Position numbers and translations under genes: made by a program. A stretch of DNA of 64,000 bases from Persicaria tinctoria (taxonomy: Eukaryota; Streptophyta; Magnoliopsida; Caryophyllales; Polygonaceae), in contig JBANSL010000004.1 of the NCBI GenBank assembly GCA_037127255.1, forward strand, positions 30,961,967 to 31,025,966, in the 5' to 3' direction. This document shows positions 1 through 11,069 of this stretch, piece after piece. Each line of letters opens with the position of its first letter. Positions within the stretch are counted from its first letter, which is position 1. Under the pieces are notes generated by a model that was given only the letters and a program-made list of their open reading frames with translations, was not told the origin of the DNA and did no database searches.

Positions 1-187
1 ATTCTAGGCAGATTCAACTCGGACGAGTGGAATAACCACTCGACCGAGTGGCGGTCTAGTCTTTTCCGGAAATACCACTCGGACCAATTTTTTTTTTTTT
101 TAAAGAAAAAAAATTAGAGGAAGACTTACCTCGGTTTGCCTCCCGAGAAGCGCTGGTTTAAGGTGTGAAGCCGACCTTCCATCACCT

Positions 188-1397
188 TCAAGTGCTTGGA
201 TCAAGACGGTCGACGGAAATGACCCTCTCGATCGGATGCCCGGTGAAATACTTCTTCAACCTTTGCCCATTTACCTTGAACTCGCAAGTCCTTTCACTCC
301 AAACATTAATAGCACCATGTGGATAAACCTTCTTTACCGTAAAAGGGCCACTCCATCTCGACTTTAACTTGCCCAGAAACAATCTCAACCTCGAGTTGAA
401 GAGTAAGACGAGATCGCCTTCTTGAAGCTCCTTAGGTGAGATGTGCTTGTCATGCCACTTTTTAGTTCTCTCCTTGTAAATCTTGGCATTTTCATAAGCC
501 TCCAAACGCAGCTCCTCAAGCTCTTGCAACTGTAATTGCCTCTTTTATCCCGCTAGCTTCATATCCAAATTTAGTGTCTTAATCGCCCAATAGGCTTTGC
601 GCTCCAACTCAACGGGGAGATGACAAGATTTTTCGTACTCCAGCTTGGACGGAGTAGTACCAATCGGAGCCTTAAAAGTAGTTTTGTAAGCCCACAAAGC
701 ATCATCTAACTTCGTCGCCCAATCCTTCCGGGAGCGAGACACAGTTTTCTCCAAGATGCTTTTGATCTCCCGGTTGGAGACCTCTACTTGCCCAGTCGTT
801 TGAGGATGGTATGTGGTTGCAATCCAGTGATGAACCCCATACTTCTTCAGCAAAGCGTCAAAATATCTCTCAATGAAATGGGAACCGCCATCACTAATCA
901 AAAAATCGAGGAACTCCAAACCTCGAGAAGATCACATTTTTGATGAACTTTGTTACCACCTTTGCATCATTAGTGGGAGTTGCCACAACTTCAACCCATT
1001 TTGACACATAGTCCACCGCCACAAGTATATACTTGTATGGCCCAAAAGATGGAAATGGTCCCATAAAGTCGGTTCCCCACACATCAAACAACTCAACCTC
1101 TAAAATGCTATTCAACGGCATGTCATTTCTCCTCGAGATATTCCCTGTCCTTTGACACTCATCACAAGAAACAACAAATTCCATAACATCTTTGAACATA
1201 GTAGGCTAATAGAAACCAGACTGAAATACCTTGGCCACAGTCTTGGAGGTGCTAGCATGACCTCCAACTGGTAAAGAATGATAATGTTTGATGACACTAA
1301 GGACTTCTTCCCTTGGAACGCATCTTCTAAAAAGCGCATCGGAGCACCTTTTAAAGAGGCATGGCTCGCTCCAATAATAATGCACAACGTCCTTCAA
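188..1397 (-). pseudogene. Integrase of the Athila-like element
   Basis: Three frame pieces read in order: 1397-1206, 1199-894 and 919-545, followed by a C-terminal piece 529-188. The N-terminal zinc domain shows H-H spacing in HYHSLPVGGHAS and the C-C pair in SCDECQ. The catalytic core shows [10 protein letters not shown] (first Asp), [10 protein letters not shown] (second Asp) and [14 protein letters not shown] (Glu). The C-terminal piece has the [16 protein letters not shown] block of the GPF type. Stops or shifts separate the pieces near 1205, 900 and 535. No chromodomain is visible, as expected for this lineage. Confidence 0.87.
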
Positions 1398-1831
1398 GAA
1401 TTTCTTCCTTTGCTGAAATCTAGTAGATGCTCATTCGGAAAAGACTCATCGATGGGAGGCTCAGATGAAGTGTGCTCTAGTTGCTCCGACGGTAACCTGG
1501 ACAAGTGATCAGCAACCAAGTTCTCCGCGCCTTTCTTGTCCTTTATCTCCAAATCGAACTCTTGGAGAAGAAGGATCCACCTAATCAAACGCGGCTTTGC
1601 ATCTTTCTTTTGCAGCAAGAATCGGATCGCAACATGATCCGTATACACAATTACTTTAGCACCCACTAGATAAGACCGAAACTTCTCAAAAGCAAAGACT
1701 ATAACAAGCAAGTCCTTATCTGTAATTGTGGCATAATTTCTTTGAGCTTCGTCCAAAGTTCTACTAGCATAGTAGATGACATGGAGCTTGTTATCCCTCT
1801 TTTGACCCATGACACTCTGAGCTTCGTCCAA
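1394..1831 (-). pseudogene. RNase H region of the Athila-like element, N-terminus missing
   Basis: 145 codons with RNase H features: [35 protein letters not shown], then [31 protein letters not shown]. The conserved TDH and the late ADHLSR block are present, but the beginning of the domain, which carries the first catalytic Asp, is absent between here and the RT end near 1850. The phrase GAGCTTCGTCCAAA occurs at about 1743 and again at about 1818, suggesting a slippage or deletion event between short repeats. The enzyme would normally remove RNA from the RNA-DNA hybrid. Confidence 0.85.
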
Positions 1832-1849
1832 AAGGACTCATGACACTCT

Positions 1850-2892
1850 GCAGAAAAATCAAAAACATCTTTCATTAGCAAGTTAGAAAGAGGTTTAACA
1901 ATTTTGGAGAAATCTTTTATGAACCTCCTGTAGAAGCCATCATGGCCTAGAAAACTCCTAACGCCCTTAACCGAGGTAGGAGGTGGTAATTTCTCAAACA
2001 AACCTATCTTAGCTCGATCCACCTCAATACCGCGGTTAGAAACCAAATGACCAAGGACAATACCTTCCCTTACCATAAAATGACATTTCTCCCAGTTAAA
2101 GACAAGATTCACTTCTTCACAACGCTGCAAAACTCGAGACAAGTTAGACAAGCAAGCATCAAAAGAGGAACCATACACAAAAAAGTCATCCATGAACACT
2201 TCCATAATGTCCTCAATGAAATCAGAAAATATGGCCATCATGCAACGCTGAAAAGTAGCAGAGGCATTACACAAACCGAAGGGTATTCTTCTATATGCAA
2301 ATGTTCCGTAAGAGCAAGTGAAAGTAGTCTTTTCCTGATCATCTGGATGGATAGGAATTTGAAAGAATCCTCTATATCCATCCAAATAACAGTAATAAGA
2401 ATGCTTAGCTAACCTCTCAAGCATTTGATCTATGAAGGGAAGGGGGAAATGATATTTTCGGGTGGAGGCATTCAACTTCCTATAATCTATACACATTCTC
2501 CAACCTGTAACAGTCCTAGTAGGGATCAATTCATTCCTATCATTCTTGACAACAGTCATCCCTCCTTTCTTAGGAACCACATGAACGGGACTAACCCATT
2601 TGCTATCAGAAATAGGAAAAATAATACAAGCATCTAATAGTTTAAACACTACCTTTTTTCACAACTTTTTTTCCATGTTAGGGTTAAGCCTTCTTTGATC
2701 CTCTTGGGTGGGTTTATGATCATCCTCCATCAAAATCTTATGCATGCACATGGAGGGGCTAATCCCTTTCAAATCATCAATGGTGTAGCCTAAAGCCTTC
2801 TTGTGCAATCTAAGCTCATGCAACAACTTTTTAGTTTCATCCAGACTTAGGCTAGCACTCACAATCATGGGATAAGTGGAATTAGGACCCAA
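1850..2892 (-). pseudogene. Reverse transcriptase region of the Athila-like element
   Basis: Two frames together cover the start of pol (2892-2659, about 77 codons, LHKKALGYTIDDLKGISPS) and the RT palm and fingers (2649 to about 1850). RT blocks seen: KKGGMTVVKN, WRMCIDYRKLN, YYCYLDGYRGFFQIPIHP, TFAYRRIPFGLCNA and MEVFMDDFFVYG. The catalytic box reads FMDD and the first catalytic Asp is in the YLDGY block. The frame continues into the RT connection (GVRSFLGHDGFYRRFIKDF) and then loses homology after [10 protein letters not shown], where the start of RNase H should be. The frame change near 2655 is a break in pol. Confidence 0.87.
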
Positions 2893-3161
2893 GAATTAAT
2901 ACCTCAAAGTAGAAGGAAGTGGCTTCAACTGCAGCTTAGGTGCACCTCCCAATTCTTCATCATTTCTTTCCAAAACTTCAAAAACAGCTTGAGGTCTTCT
3001 ACAATAGCTTCCAAATCTTGAACTACTTCAGCAAGTAGCTCATCATCACCAGCATCAGTCACACTCTCCATAAAACATAGCTCTAGAGGGTCTCGCTCAA
3101 TCCCCTCTATCATGACATATTAAGCTCCTTCATCTATTACATCAATCCTGCGACATTCATC

Positions 3162-3922
3162 CTAAAAAACAAGAGATTTCAAAGATTTAGGAAGGTTAAA
3201 CACAATTTTCTCATCCCCTATTTCAAAAGAAAAAGTCCCTTTCCGGACATCAATTACAACACCTACAGTGGCCAAAAAGGGCCTTCCAAGAATAACAAGA
3301 CAACGAATGTCGGCGTCCATATCTAAAACAACAAAATCAACAGGTACAAAGAACTTACCCACCTTTATAGGAACATCCTCTAATATACCAGCGGGGTGGG
3401 CTATGGACCTGTTCGCCATAATAAGCTGCATCCTAGCAGGTCTAAGCTCTCCTAAGTTTGGATTTATACAAATAGAGAGAGGAATCAAGCTTGTATTAGC
3501 TCCCATATCATATAGAGCTTTATAATCAGGACCATGACCAGAAGAAATAGGGAAAACGAAACTAACTAGGTCCTCCAGCTTAGGTGGCAGCTTGTTTTGG
3601 ATTAAGGCACTACACTCCTCATTAAGGAATACCGTCTGACACTCATCTAGTTTCCTCTTGTTGGAGAGGATCTCCCTCAAAAACTTCACATAAGAGGGCA
3701 TTTGGGACAAAGCATCGGTGAAGGAGATGTTGATATAGAGCTTCTTCAACACCTCCAAGAACTTCTCGTATTGCTTCTCAATCTGAGCTTGACCATGCCT
3801 TTGTGGGAATGGAAGCGGTGGCTTGTAAGGAGGAGATGGGACATATGGTAGCTCTGTCACCGATTCAGCAACTTTCTCCCCTTCCTTAGCATTCTCTTGA
3901 GCTCCAGTTGGCTAGGAAGTTC
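3162..3922 (-). pseudogene. Aspartic protease region of the Athila-like element
   Basis: The open frame from the ATG at 3860 holds 232 codons: a Pro-rich linker (PPYKPPLPFPQR), then a retropepsin-like domain in which the expected catalytic DTGA/DSGA-type motif reads ALYDMGANTSLIPLS. The second residue of the triad is Met where Thr or Ser is expected, so cleavage activity is doubtful. Further on VILGRPFLAT matches the second conserved block. Upstream codons run in frame to the edge of the CACTA-like insertion at 3926, with one stop just inside. The domain normally cuts the gag-pol polyprotein. Confidence 0.82.
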
Positions 3923-3925
3923 TCG

Positions 3926-5547
3926 CACTACTACATATAAGCCTCTAATGTAACACCCAAAAACATTACATTATCACTAAAATATGTTACATTAGGGGAA
4001 AAGGTAACACATTTCAGGGATTACATTTGCGGTCGTTGCATTTGCCCTAATGTAACACTTTTTATTTGCTAAAGTAACATTGTTTCATTAGTGATATTAA
4101 GTGTTACATTTGATAACAAAACTATTACATTTGATCAAATGTTACATTTTAGAATATATGTTACATTTGGGAGGTTTGTTACCTTTAATTAAATATGTTA
4201 CATTTAAAGAATAATGTTACATTTAAAGAACAATGTTACTCATAATTTCAACTATTGTATTTAAATTAAATTTGTTACAATAGAAATGTACCTATTAATT
4301 ACATTGCGATTACATAGATATACATTAATTTATTAAGAATAACATGAAATAAATATTAAAAGTAACAACACTTGTACATGTACTATCTGATTACTTGAGC
4401 ATGTACTATCCACAATAAAGTCAACAAGTTCTGGTTACTTGAGCAAAAAACACGTGGTTAAAATTCATTCTAAAAAAACCCAACTACCTAGATCGAAATA
4501 AATGTAGCTTTAGGTAGCAAATGATCATCAAGGTTGGGGTACCACTCTGTCAACAAGGAGAAGATTGAGAGCTACTGCAGGATAAATACCTTTGGCGACT
4601 AATGCACACCTACAAGTGAAAACAGATGACATTACTTTACTGTATTTATTTATAAATCAAATTTTTTTCGATAGGCTCTAGGTCAATGTAAACTACCTAT
4701 AGATCGAAATGGCAAGCAATTTCAAGGAACAAAGGATCATCAAGGTTGGGATACTGTTATGTCAACAAGGAGCGGATGAAAGCAACATCACCTGTAAGTG
4801 AAAAATGGAGACATACAACTAGAGGTCATCTGTTCAAATTCTCTGCAGCATACCAAACATGATATTCGACTTGTATAAATCAAACATAAAAACTATCATA
4901 TCTGCATAAGCTTTCTCATTCTTTTGGCAGCATAGCCATTGACAAGAGCTAACAAGAAACATCTATTCAGCTCAACAAATGCTTGCACCAATCAAATTCC
5001 ATCTTCCATTACAAATCACTATGTAAATGAAGAATAGAATCAACTTCCAAATTACAATGAAACTCAAAATTACAGATCATAGGATTTGTACCACAACCTA
5101 TTACACATTGACATGTTCCTTGCTCTCCAATCTTTTTTAAAGATCACTTTCCACATCATCTAGAGAACATTCTAATTGGAGAAAAAAATAGGATTGCACT
5201 TTAATTTTGATTCTAAAATGCTACCTTTGACAAATGGGAGAAAAAATTGCAATCTATGCTTTTATTCTAAAATGCTAGCTTTGACAAATACGAGAAAAAA
5301 AAGATTACACTCTTTTTATTCTAAAATGCTAGATTTGACAGATAAGAGAAAAAAAAAGGAATTCACTTGATAGATGGAGAAAGGAGAACATATATTACCA
5401 ATCAAAACAACAGATTTGACATCAATTTTCCTCGTGGTCTCACTGTACTCCTTCAACACTGGAAAACAATAATACAAACAGAAAAACACAAATCAGATTA
5501 AGAATTCGGGATTTAGATTAGGAAAATAAGGAATTCAATTCAGAATA
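3926..5547. mobile_element. CACTA-like insertion with one recognisable terminus
   Basis: The left end starts CACTACTACATATAAGCC and is followed by some 330 bp with many copies of a TAATGTAACA / TGTTACATTA motif in both orientations, the subterminal pattern of CACTA elements. The right end (CAATTCAGAATA) is not a CACTA terminus. Even so, TCG occurs on both sides (3923-3925 and 5548-5550), and removing the insert plus one TCG rejoins the retroelement reading frame. Inside, ATCATCAAGGTTGGG occurs twice (about 4526 and 4738), and a three-copy tandem repeat lies at 5178-5355. No gene is recognised. Either the right end was replaced or this is an atypical relative. Confidence 0.65.
5178..5355. repeat. 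Tandem repeat, about 56 bp, three copies
   Basis: Three successive units contain TTCTAAAATGCTA followed by TTTGACAAAT and GAGAAAAAA, with small changes between units. It lies inside the CACTA-like insertion and encodes nothing recognisable. Confidence 0.75.
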
Positions 5548-5551
5548 TCGG

Positions 5552-7064
5552 ATCCTCTAATTGCTTACCACTCCTTAGGGACATAGCAGAAATATGTCCC
5601 TTGGGGTTATCTTCCGTTTTCCCTGGAAACTCACCAGCGGGCCTAGCGGTGTTGTTGGCCTACTGAGCTACTTGAGTCTCAAGCTTTTTCTGCCCCCTAG
5701 TGAGATTCTGCACTTCACAAGCTAGACTCTTAACGATTCCCATAAGCTGCTCCATCATTGTCTCCATCTTGTCCTTTTGTGGTGGGGCTTTTGGTGGGAA
5801 ACCAGGAGGCGGTCTTTCTGTAGCTTGCTTGTTGGCATAGGAGAAACCAGGGTGATCCCTCGCTTGAGGGTTGTAGTTGTTAAAGTTTCGGTTATACCCT
5901 TAACCCCTATTGTAGTTGTTGCCCATGTAGCCAACTTTCTCCTCTTGACTTTCATCACCTTGAGACGCGTAGTTCTGACAAGTCGAAATAGTGTGATCTT
6001 GGGATCCACAGAACTGACATGGCACCGGTCTAGAGCCCACAGCACTCACTTCCTTGGTAGACAAGGACTTCTCCAAAACTGAGGCTAGGCGTTTAATTTC
6101 AGCAGCAAATGCATCATATCTAGCATCCTTATAAGTTTCAGCGTCCACCTCATAGATCCCTGCACCCCTTTTGACAACAGAGAGTGCCATGGGTTGCGAG
6201 TATTTCCCAGTATTTCCCACACCTTTTAGTTGTCTTCTCGATGAACGCCCAAGCATCTTCAGCTCCCATTTCCAAAAATTCTCCTCCAGATGAGGAGTCA
6301 ATATGCACTCTGGTGTTGTCATTGACAACTTTGTAGAAAATCTCCAAGAGATTAAGCTTTGATATCCCGTGGTGAGGACACTCAAACAAAAGATCCTTGA
6401 ATCTCTCCCACGATTCATGGATGTTCTCCCCATCGCCAACCACAAAAGCATTTATCTTCCGCCTCATCTCAATAGTCTTGGCTAGCATCAAGAATTGGTT
6501 CAGGAACTTAGATGACAATTCCTCCCAAGTGGTGACTATGCCAGCGGGGAAGGAGTTGTACCAGTGTCTAGCTTTCCCTGCAAGCGAGAAATGGAATGAT
6601 CGCAATAATAGCTCTTTAGGAGAGACACCTTGAACTCTCACCGTATCTATCATTTCTTTGAAGGTGGATATGTGTTGATGGGGACTCTCAGCAGGAAGGC
6701 CATTGAACACATTTTTCCTTATGATATTCAACAATCCAGGCTTCAGCTCAAAGTTCACGGGTGTTAAAGCAGAAAGAACAACACCTGGTTGTGGTAGGAA
6801 CTGAGCCGGATCCATCCGCTCTCCTAAGGTTGTCTGTCCTTGTCGTTGGCCGAGCTGGAGTTGTTGATCAGCTAGCTGTTGTCGAAGTTCAGCGTTTTCT
6901 TGATCTCTTTGAGCCATTTTCCGCTCTAGTTCTGCCAATCTGGCCATTGCATCATCTATCGTTTCAGCTCGAACAGCTTGTTGTTCAGCTCTTCTTTTGT
7001 AGAATGTGCGTTCAGGTTCAGGATCAAAAGGAAATAGATTGCTAGAGCCTTTCTTTTTTCGCAT
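5552..7064 (-). pseudogene. gag: gag of the Athila-like element, frameshifted
   Basis: Capsid-type polyprotein of the retrotransposon. It starts at the ATG ending at 7064 (MRKKKGSSNLF), followed by a Glu/Gln-rich coiled-coil stretch (about residues 35-75), then the retrotransposon gag core with W-NSFPAG and TTWEELSSKFLNQF. The reading frame is lost near 6210, where GTATTTCCCA occurs twice in tandem (6200-6209 and 6210-6219). The next frame continues with a CCHC zinc knuckle (CQFCGSQDHTISTC, about 5990-6030). More stops follow near 5900 and 5665. The recognisable gag end (MSLRSGKQLEDP) stops at the edge of the 3926-5547 insertion. Homology is clear; function is not possible without suppressing several breaks. 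Confidence 0.88.
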
Positions 7065-7167
7065 TCAAAGCACAACTTGAGGCCAAAAACAAAAAGAAAA
7101 ACAAATCAAAGCAACAAAAAGAACTTAGAGAACTAGTCGTCAAAAGGATGATCGATACTAGCACCAG

Positions 7168-7185
7168 TCCCCGGCAACGGGGCCA
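7168..7185 (-). other. Primer binding site, tRNA-Asp type
   Basis: The plus strand reads TCCCCGGCAACGGGGCCA, which matches the 3' end of plant tRNA-Asp (CCA included) with one mismatch. The minus-strand RNA of the element would pair with that tRNA to start reverse transcription. It lies 6 bases from the inner edge of the LTR, where a primer site should be. Confidence 0.85.
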
Positions 7186-7191
7186 AGAACT

Positions 7192-8733
7192 TGATATGCT
7201 AAAAACCTACACCCACAAGTGTAAGGGGTTCAGTTGTAGTAATAAAGTGTCGTATCCACAAGTACCGGAGGAGCATCGATTGTAATTTCGAGCTAGTTCA
7301 ACCAAGTTCAGAATAAACGACAGATTTTTGACTGTTTGCGTATAAAGTAACCAGGAAAACCGATTAAGTGTTGAGAAATATATATAGGGACGGCGTTCTG
7401 GGATTAAGGATTTACTAACAATGCATCATCAATACGCATAAAATATTTTCTCGCTCGAGTGATTCCAAAATCAAATTGTGGAGGTAGGTTATCTAAGGTA
7501 ATTGCGCATCACCTTTCGGGTTTAGCGCGAATGTGCCTAAATCGGTTAGCAATTCTCCTTTCGGACTCAAGCAACCGATTTTGGCCCTTTAAGTTCTTAG
7601 AGTTTTAGGCAATAATCACACTAACTTCGCCTTTCGGCTCCGAATGATATCAAAATTGCCCAACATCTATGACAACCTATGAATCCTCAAGAAGTTTAGT
7701 TTCACTTTCGATCAATAAACTTCGGGTTTAATCGTGTACTTCCGATGGATCCTAATCACCTTTCGGTCTCAAATCACCATCTAAATTCCAATTTAGGTTT
7801 TTCATCTTTCGATTTCAAACCCTAAATCGGATCTAATCAACTTGCATCAATCAGAATAAGCACAACATGATTAAACCACAATCCAATTTAGAAATCATTC
7901 GAGCGATATTAAGAACAAGCCTATTTTCGCACTGTCGGGACAATCCCAACCCTAGAACAAGAAATCTAGCAACTCATGGAGATGTTCATACCTGATTCAA
8001 TCATATTTAGCAAGGTAAACATTGGACATCAGAAACAACAATGTAAAAAATTACCAGAATTTGATGAATCGAACAAAAGTATCTCCAAGAATCTACAATC
8101 TCCAAAGCTTCCAAATAGGTCTCTACAATGTCAGATTTTCGGCCCCTTCAACCTCTAAAAAACGTCCCTTAAATACCCCCAAATAAAAATAAATTAAAAA
8201 TGGAAGAAAAACGGTTCAGGGGGCGTCACTCGGGCATATAACGTCTCGGGTGTCCAAGGCACTCGGTCGAGTGTTTGGTTTTGTAAGGTACTGGAGGCCA
8301 CTTGAGACCATAAGCGATGGAGTGTATAGGGCACTTGGCCGAGTGAAAGCTTTTGCCAACTACTATAGCCCACTCGAGCGTACAACATATCGAGTGTATA
8401 TGGCACTCGGTCGAGTGTCTACCTTTCCTTGCTTCCTCGTCTCTTGCCAAGCTCGCCTCAATTTCTTTGCTCCACATCCTTGATTCTGTCCCTCCTAGTT
8501 CATCTTTGATGTCTTCTAAGTGTACCAAAAAACCTCGAAGCTCGTCATTCTCCCTTAGCTCTCTTATTGGCACCGAAACCGCTCAAAACCACCTGAAATC
8601 ACAACGAACGAGCGGTACACTCCGATTCCTCAAAACTAAACAAAAAGGGCAAAAAATATATATAATACTTAACTCAAAGGTCCTAAACTCGATGCAAACA
8701 TGCCCTATAATCATCACTAAATAGATGCTATCA
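7192..8733 (-). repeat. 5' LTR of the Athila-like element
   Basis: On the plus strand it starts TGATATGCTA and ends GATGCTATCA, giving the short inverted ends TGATA/TATCA expected of an LTR. It lies directly outside the tRNA-Asp primer site. Its length of 1542 bp suits Athila elements. It contains a cluster of short segments marked by CTTTCGG (about 7510-7760) and GC-richer blocks with CACTCGG/CGAGTG (8225-8420). The second LTR is not in the window, so age cannot be estimated. Confidence 0.82.
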
Positions 8734-9301
8734 AATATAGACAAATCCGACTCAACCTAGATCCGACTCAAACCAGATCTGACCCGAACTAGACCCGATC
8801 CAACTCCCAACCGACTCAAATATCATTGAACAACTATTTTTTAACTAAAAGATGTTGAAAGAACTCCTCACATGTATAATTCCAATATTACCATATTTAC
8901 CCTGATTGTTAGTTTGTTTGCTCTAAAAAATACCATGGATTACATATTCAACTTAATAAAATTGATTATCCGAAAGTCCCAAACGAACATGAGATTCAAC
9001 AATTTCAACCCAAAGAATTGAAAGTTTGAAACAAACATAGATTCGGTTCTACTTGAAACCTGAATGAGACCGACATGAACCCCAAATGAGACTGACCCGA
9101 TTTGATCGAAAACCCGAACGAGTCCAACCCAATTCAGAATGAAACCCAACCAATTTGAGATTCGTTTTGTCAAAATCCGACCTGACCCAACCCGACCAAG
9201 CCCAACTTAGAAAGTCTACCGGAGTTGACCTGACTCATCAGTGTCCCAATCCGAATATGATCGACCCGAACCCGATCGGATCACTCGAATTGCCAGCTCT
9301 A
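8734..9301. repeat. Degenerate GACCCGA-rich stretch ending in a hAT-like terminus
   Basis: Short words such as GACCCGAAC, AACCCGACC and CCGACTCAA recur from 8745 to 9290 without a fixed period. The right edge (ATTGCCAGCTCTA, ending at 9301) is the form taken by one end of plant hAT MITEs. I did not find the matching left end, so this may be an element truncated by the Athila-like insertion. There is no coding signal. From 9302 to 9614 nothing is recognised. Confidence 0.5.
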
Positions 9302-9614
9302 GTGGCCCATGCGAGGAACACACATACATGACTTGTTGACAAGATTGTTGCCTGGTTCCCGGTGGTGTGCTGTTGAGTGCCACACTAACAGAGGAAGACC
9401 GGAAAGATAGATGCAAGCATCCTCGTCGCATTGGTCATTATCCGACTCAATTTGTGATTCAATTAGTTAAATCATTTGACAATTACAATTCATTAATAAC
9501 TCGATAAAACAAAACTAATTAACTGTTTCTTTAATCCTAAATAAGACCTTAATTAGAAACAAGCTTGGCAGCAAAATTGGGCCCCCTTGACCTTGTGTTT
9601 GGCGGCATCATAAC

Positions 9615-10132
9615 TAGGGATGGCAACGGGGCGGGTTCGGGGTGGGGAGTCCCCGTCCCCGTTCAGGGATAAAAAATGTCCCCAGTCCCCATCCTCGTCG
9701 GGTCCCTGTCCCCATCGGGGAATCCCCATCCCCGCTTAATTTTCCCCATTTGCATTCCCTGCGGGTTTTCCCGTTTGGTTCCCCATTTAAAACTCATGGT
9801 TCCCCTCATTTAATAGAAAACTATAAGATATTATTAAAGTTACGTAAAAAATATGACATAAATATTATATATAATATCTCAAAAATATAAATAATAAGGT
9901 AAAAATTTAAAAATAAAAGCACAATTATTTAAAATTAGGTAAGATCTAAAGAAAAACGGGGATTTTATACTCCCTATCGGGGGATCCCCGTGGGGTTCCC
10001 CAACGGGGACGGGGCGGGGACTACTATCCCCGTCCTCATGCGGGGAATCACTTTCGCCCCATCCCCATCCTCGTCCCCGAAACCGAAATTCCCCGCGGGG
10101 ATCGGGGAGTCCCCGCCCCATTGCCATCCCTA
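9615..10132. mobile_element. hAT-type MITE, 518 bp, complete with 8-bp target duplication
   Basis: The ends are inverted repeats: left TAGGGATGGCAACGGGGCGG, right CCGCCCCATTGCCATCCCTA. The arms stay complementary for about 100 bp and are rich in GGGGA/TCCCC, so a single strand would fold back. ATCATAAC stands on both sides (9607-9614 and 10133-10140), the 8-bp duplication of hAT insertion. The core (9790-9950) is AT-rich and non-coding. It depends on a transposase encoded elsewhere. Confidence 0.93.
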
Positions 10133-10140
10133 ATCATAAC

Positions 10141-11067
10141 TGGGACGTGATTTGAGGGACTTGTTATGCAATTCAGCGAAATTTGTTTTATCAATAGTCA
10201 TTTTACCATCTTGCCAATAGCACTTATGAATTTATATCCTATATAAATACGTTGTTCGGATCTTTTGCTAAGCATGGCTCGTGGCCGACTGTTTATATTA
10301 GTTTTTGGTTTAGGATTAATTAGTTTAGTTTTTTTTACACTCTACATCAAGGATGAAGATTTCAGTTTGCATACACTAAACTCTGAGTTATTTTTTTCTA
10401 TAATCTGTTTCATCGTTTCGTATATTATGTCTAGTTGATTTCTCCATTCTAGGGTTTGGGTGATCACAATGATTATTTGGTAGAGTTAGTATTGATATTT
10501 GATAATTTGTTAGATTCAAACCTAATATGCTTAATGTACTTGAATTCATAATTGACTAGAGTTCTTGTTAGAATTTGAGACCGAAAGGAGATAAGACTAA
10601 CGGGGCAATTAGATAATGGTTTGAGGCCGAAATGCGATAACTTACTATTTGAACCTTATGTTTGAATGTGAAATTCTATTATTGTAAAAGCTTTAAAGAA
10701 TTCCCAATGGGTTAATAGCTATTGTAGAAATTCTAGGTTGTAATTGTATTTGATTGAGTGTGAAACTGGATATTGATGCAATTGAGGTATAGGTTATAAG
10801 AGCAAACAAATTGGTTGCTTGAGACCGAAATTAAGGCAATTGATAACTAATTTAGGAACAATATGCTTAGAAAAGAAGGAGAATATTCCTATAGAGCTCG
10901 AGTATGAAACAATCGCATCTATATCACTCCAAGAAGACACCATTGGATGGGTGGATCAAGCCATCCATTCAGGGAGATACAAGTGTTTCTGTAGGAATAA
11001 GGTCAAGCTAAAAGACTTGGGAGGCAACCAAGATATATATTTTTACTTCTTTTTTATTTTTACCTAG
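10141..11067 (+). repeat. Possible old Athila-family LTR fragment, opposite orientation
   Basis: From about 10560 to 10840 there are phrases GAGACCGAAAGGAGA, TTTGAGGCCGAAATGCG and TTGCTTGAGACCGAAA. They resemble, in inverse orientation, the CTTTCGG clusters of the LTR at 7192-8733. The match is loose and I could not define ends. The rest of this stretch shows no gene or structure I can name. Confidence 0.35.
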
Positions 11068-11069
11068 AA

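Larger units (their letters stand above)
1..8733 (-). mobile_element. Athila-like Ty3/gypsy LTR retrotransposon, decayed, 3' end outside window
   Basis: On the minus strand the order is 5' LTR (7192-8733), tRNA-Asp primer site, gag, protease, reverse transcriptase, RNase H, integrase and an integrase C-terminal region ending near 188. Gag, protease, RT and integrase read like the Athila/Tat branch of plant Ty3/gypsy elements, which also typically use a tRNA-Asp primer and have LTRs of about 1.5 kb. The coding region is broken by stops, a 10-bp duplication in gag and a partial loss of RNase H, and a CACTA-like insertion sits between gag and protease (3926-5547). Bases 1-187 are the 3' untranslated part. 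The 3' LTR lies left of the window, so the outer target duplication cannot be checked; the 5 bases after the 5' LTR are aatat (8734-8738). Confidence 0.9.
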
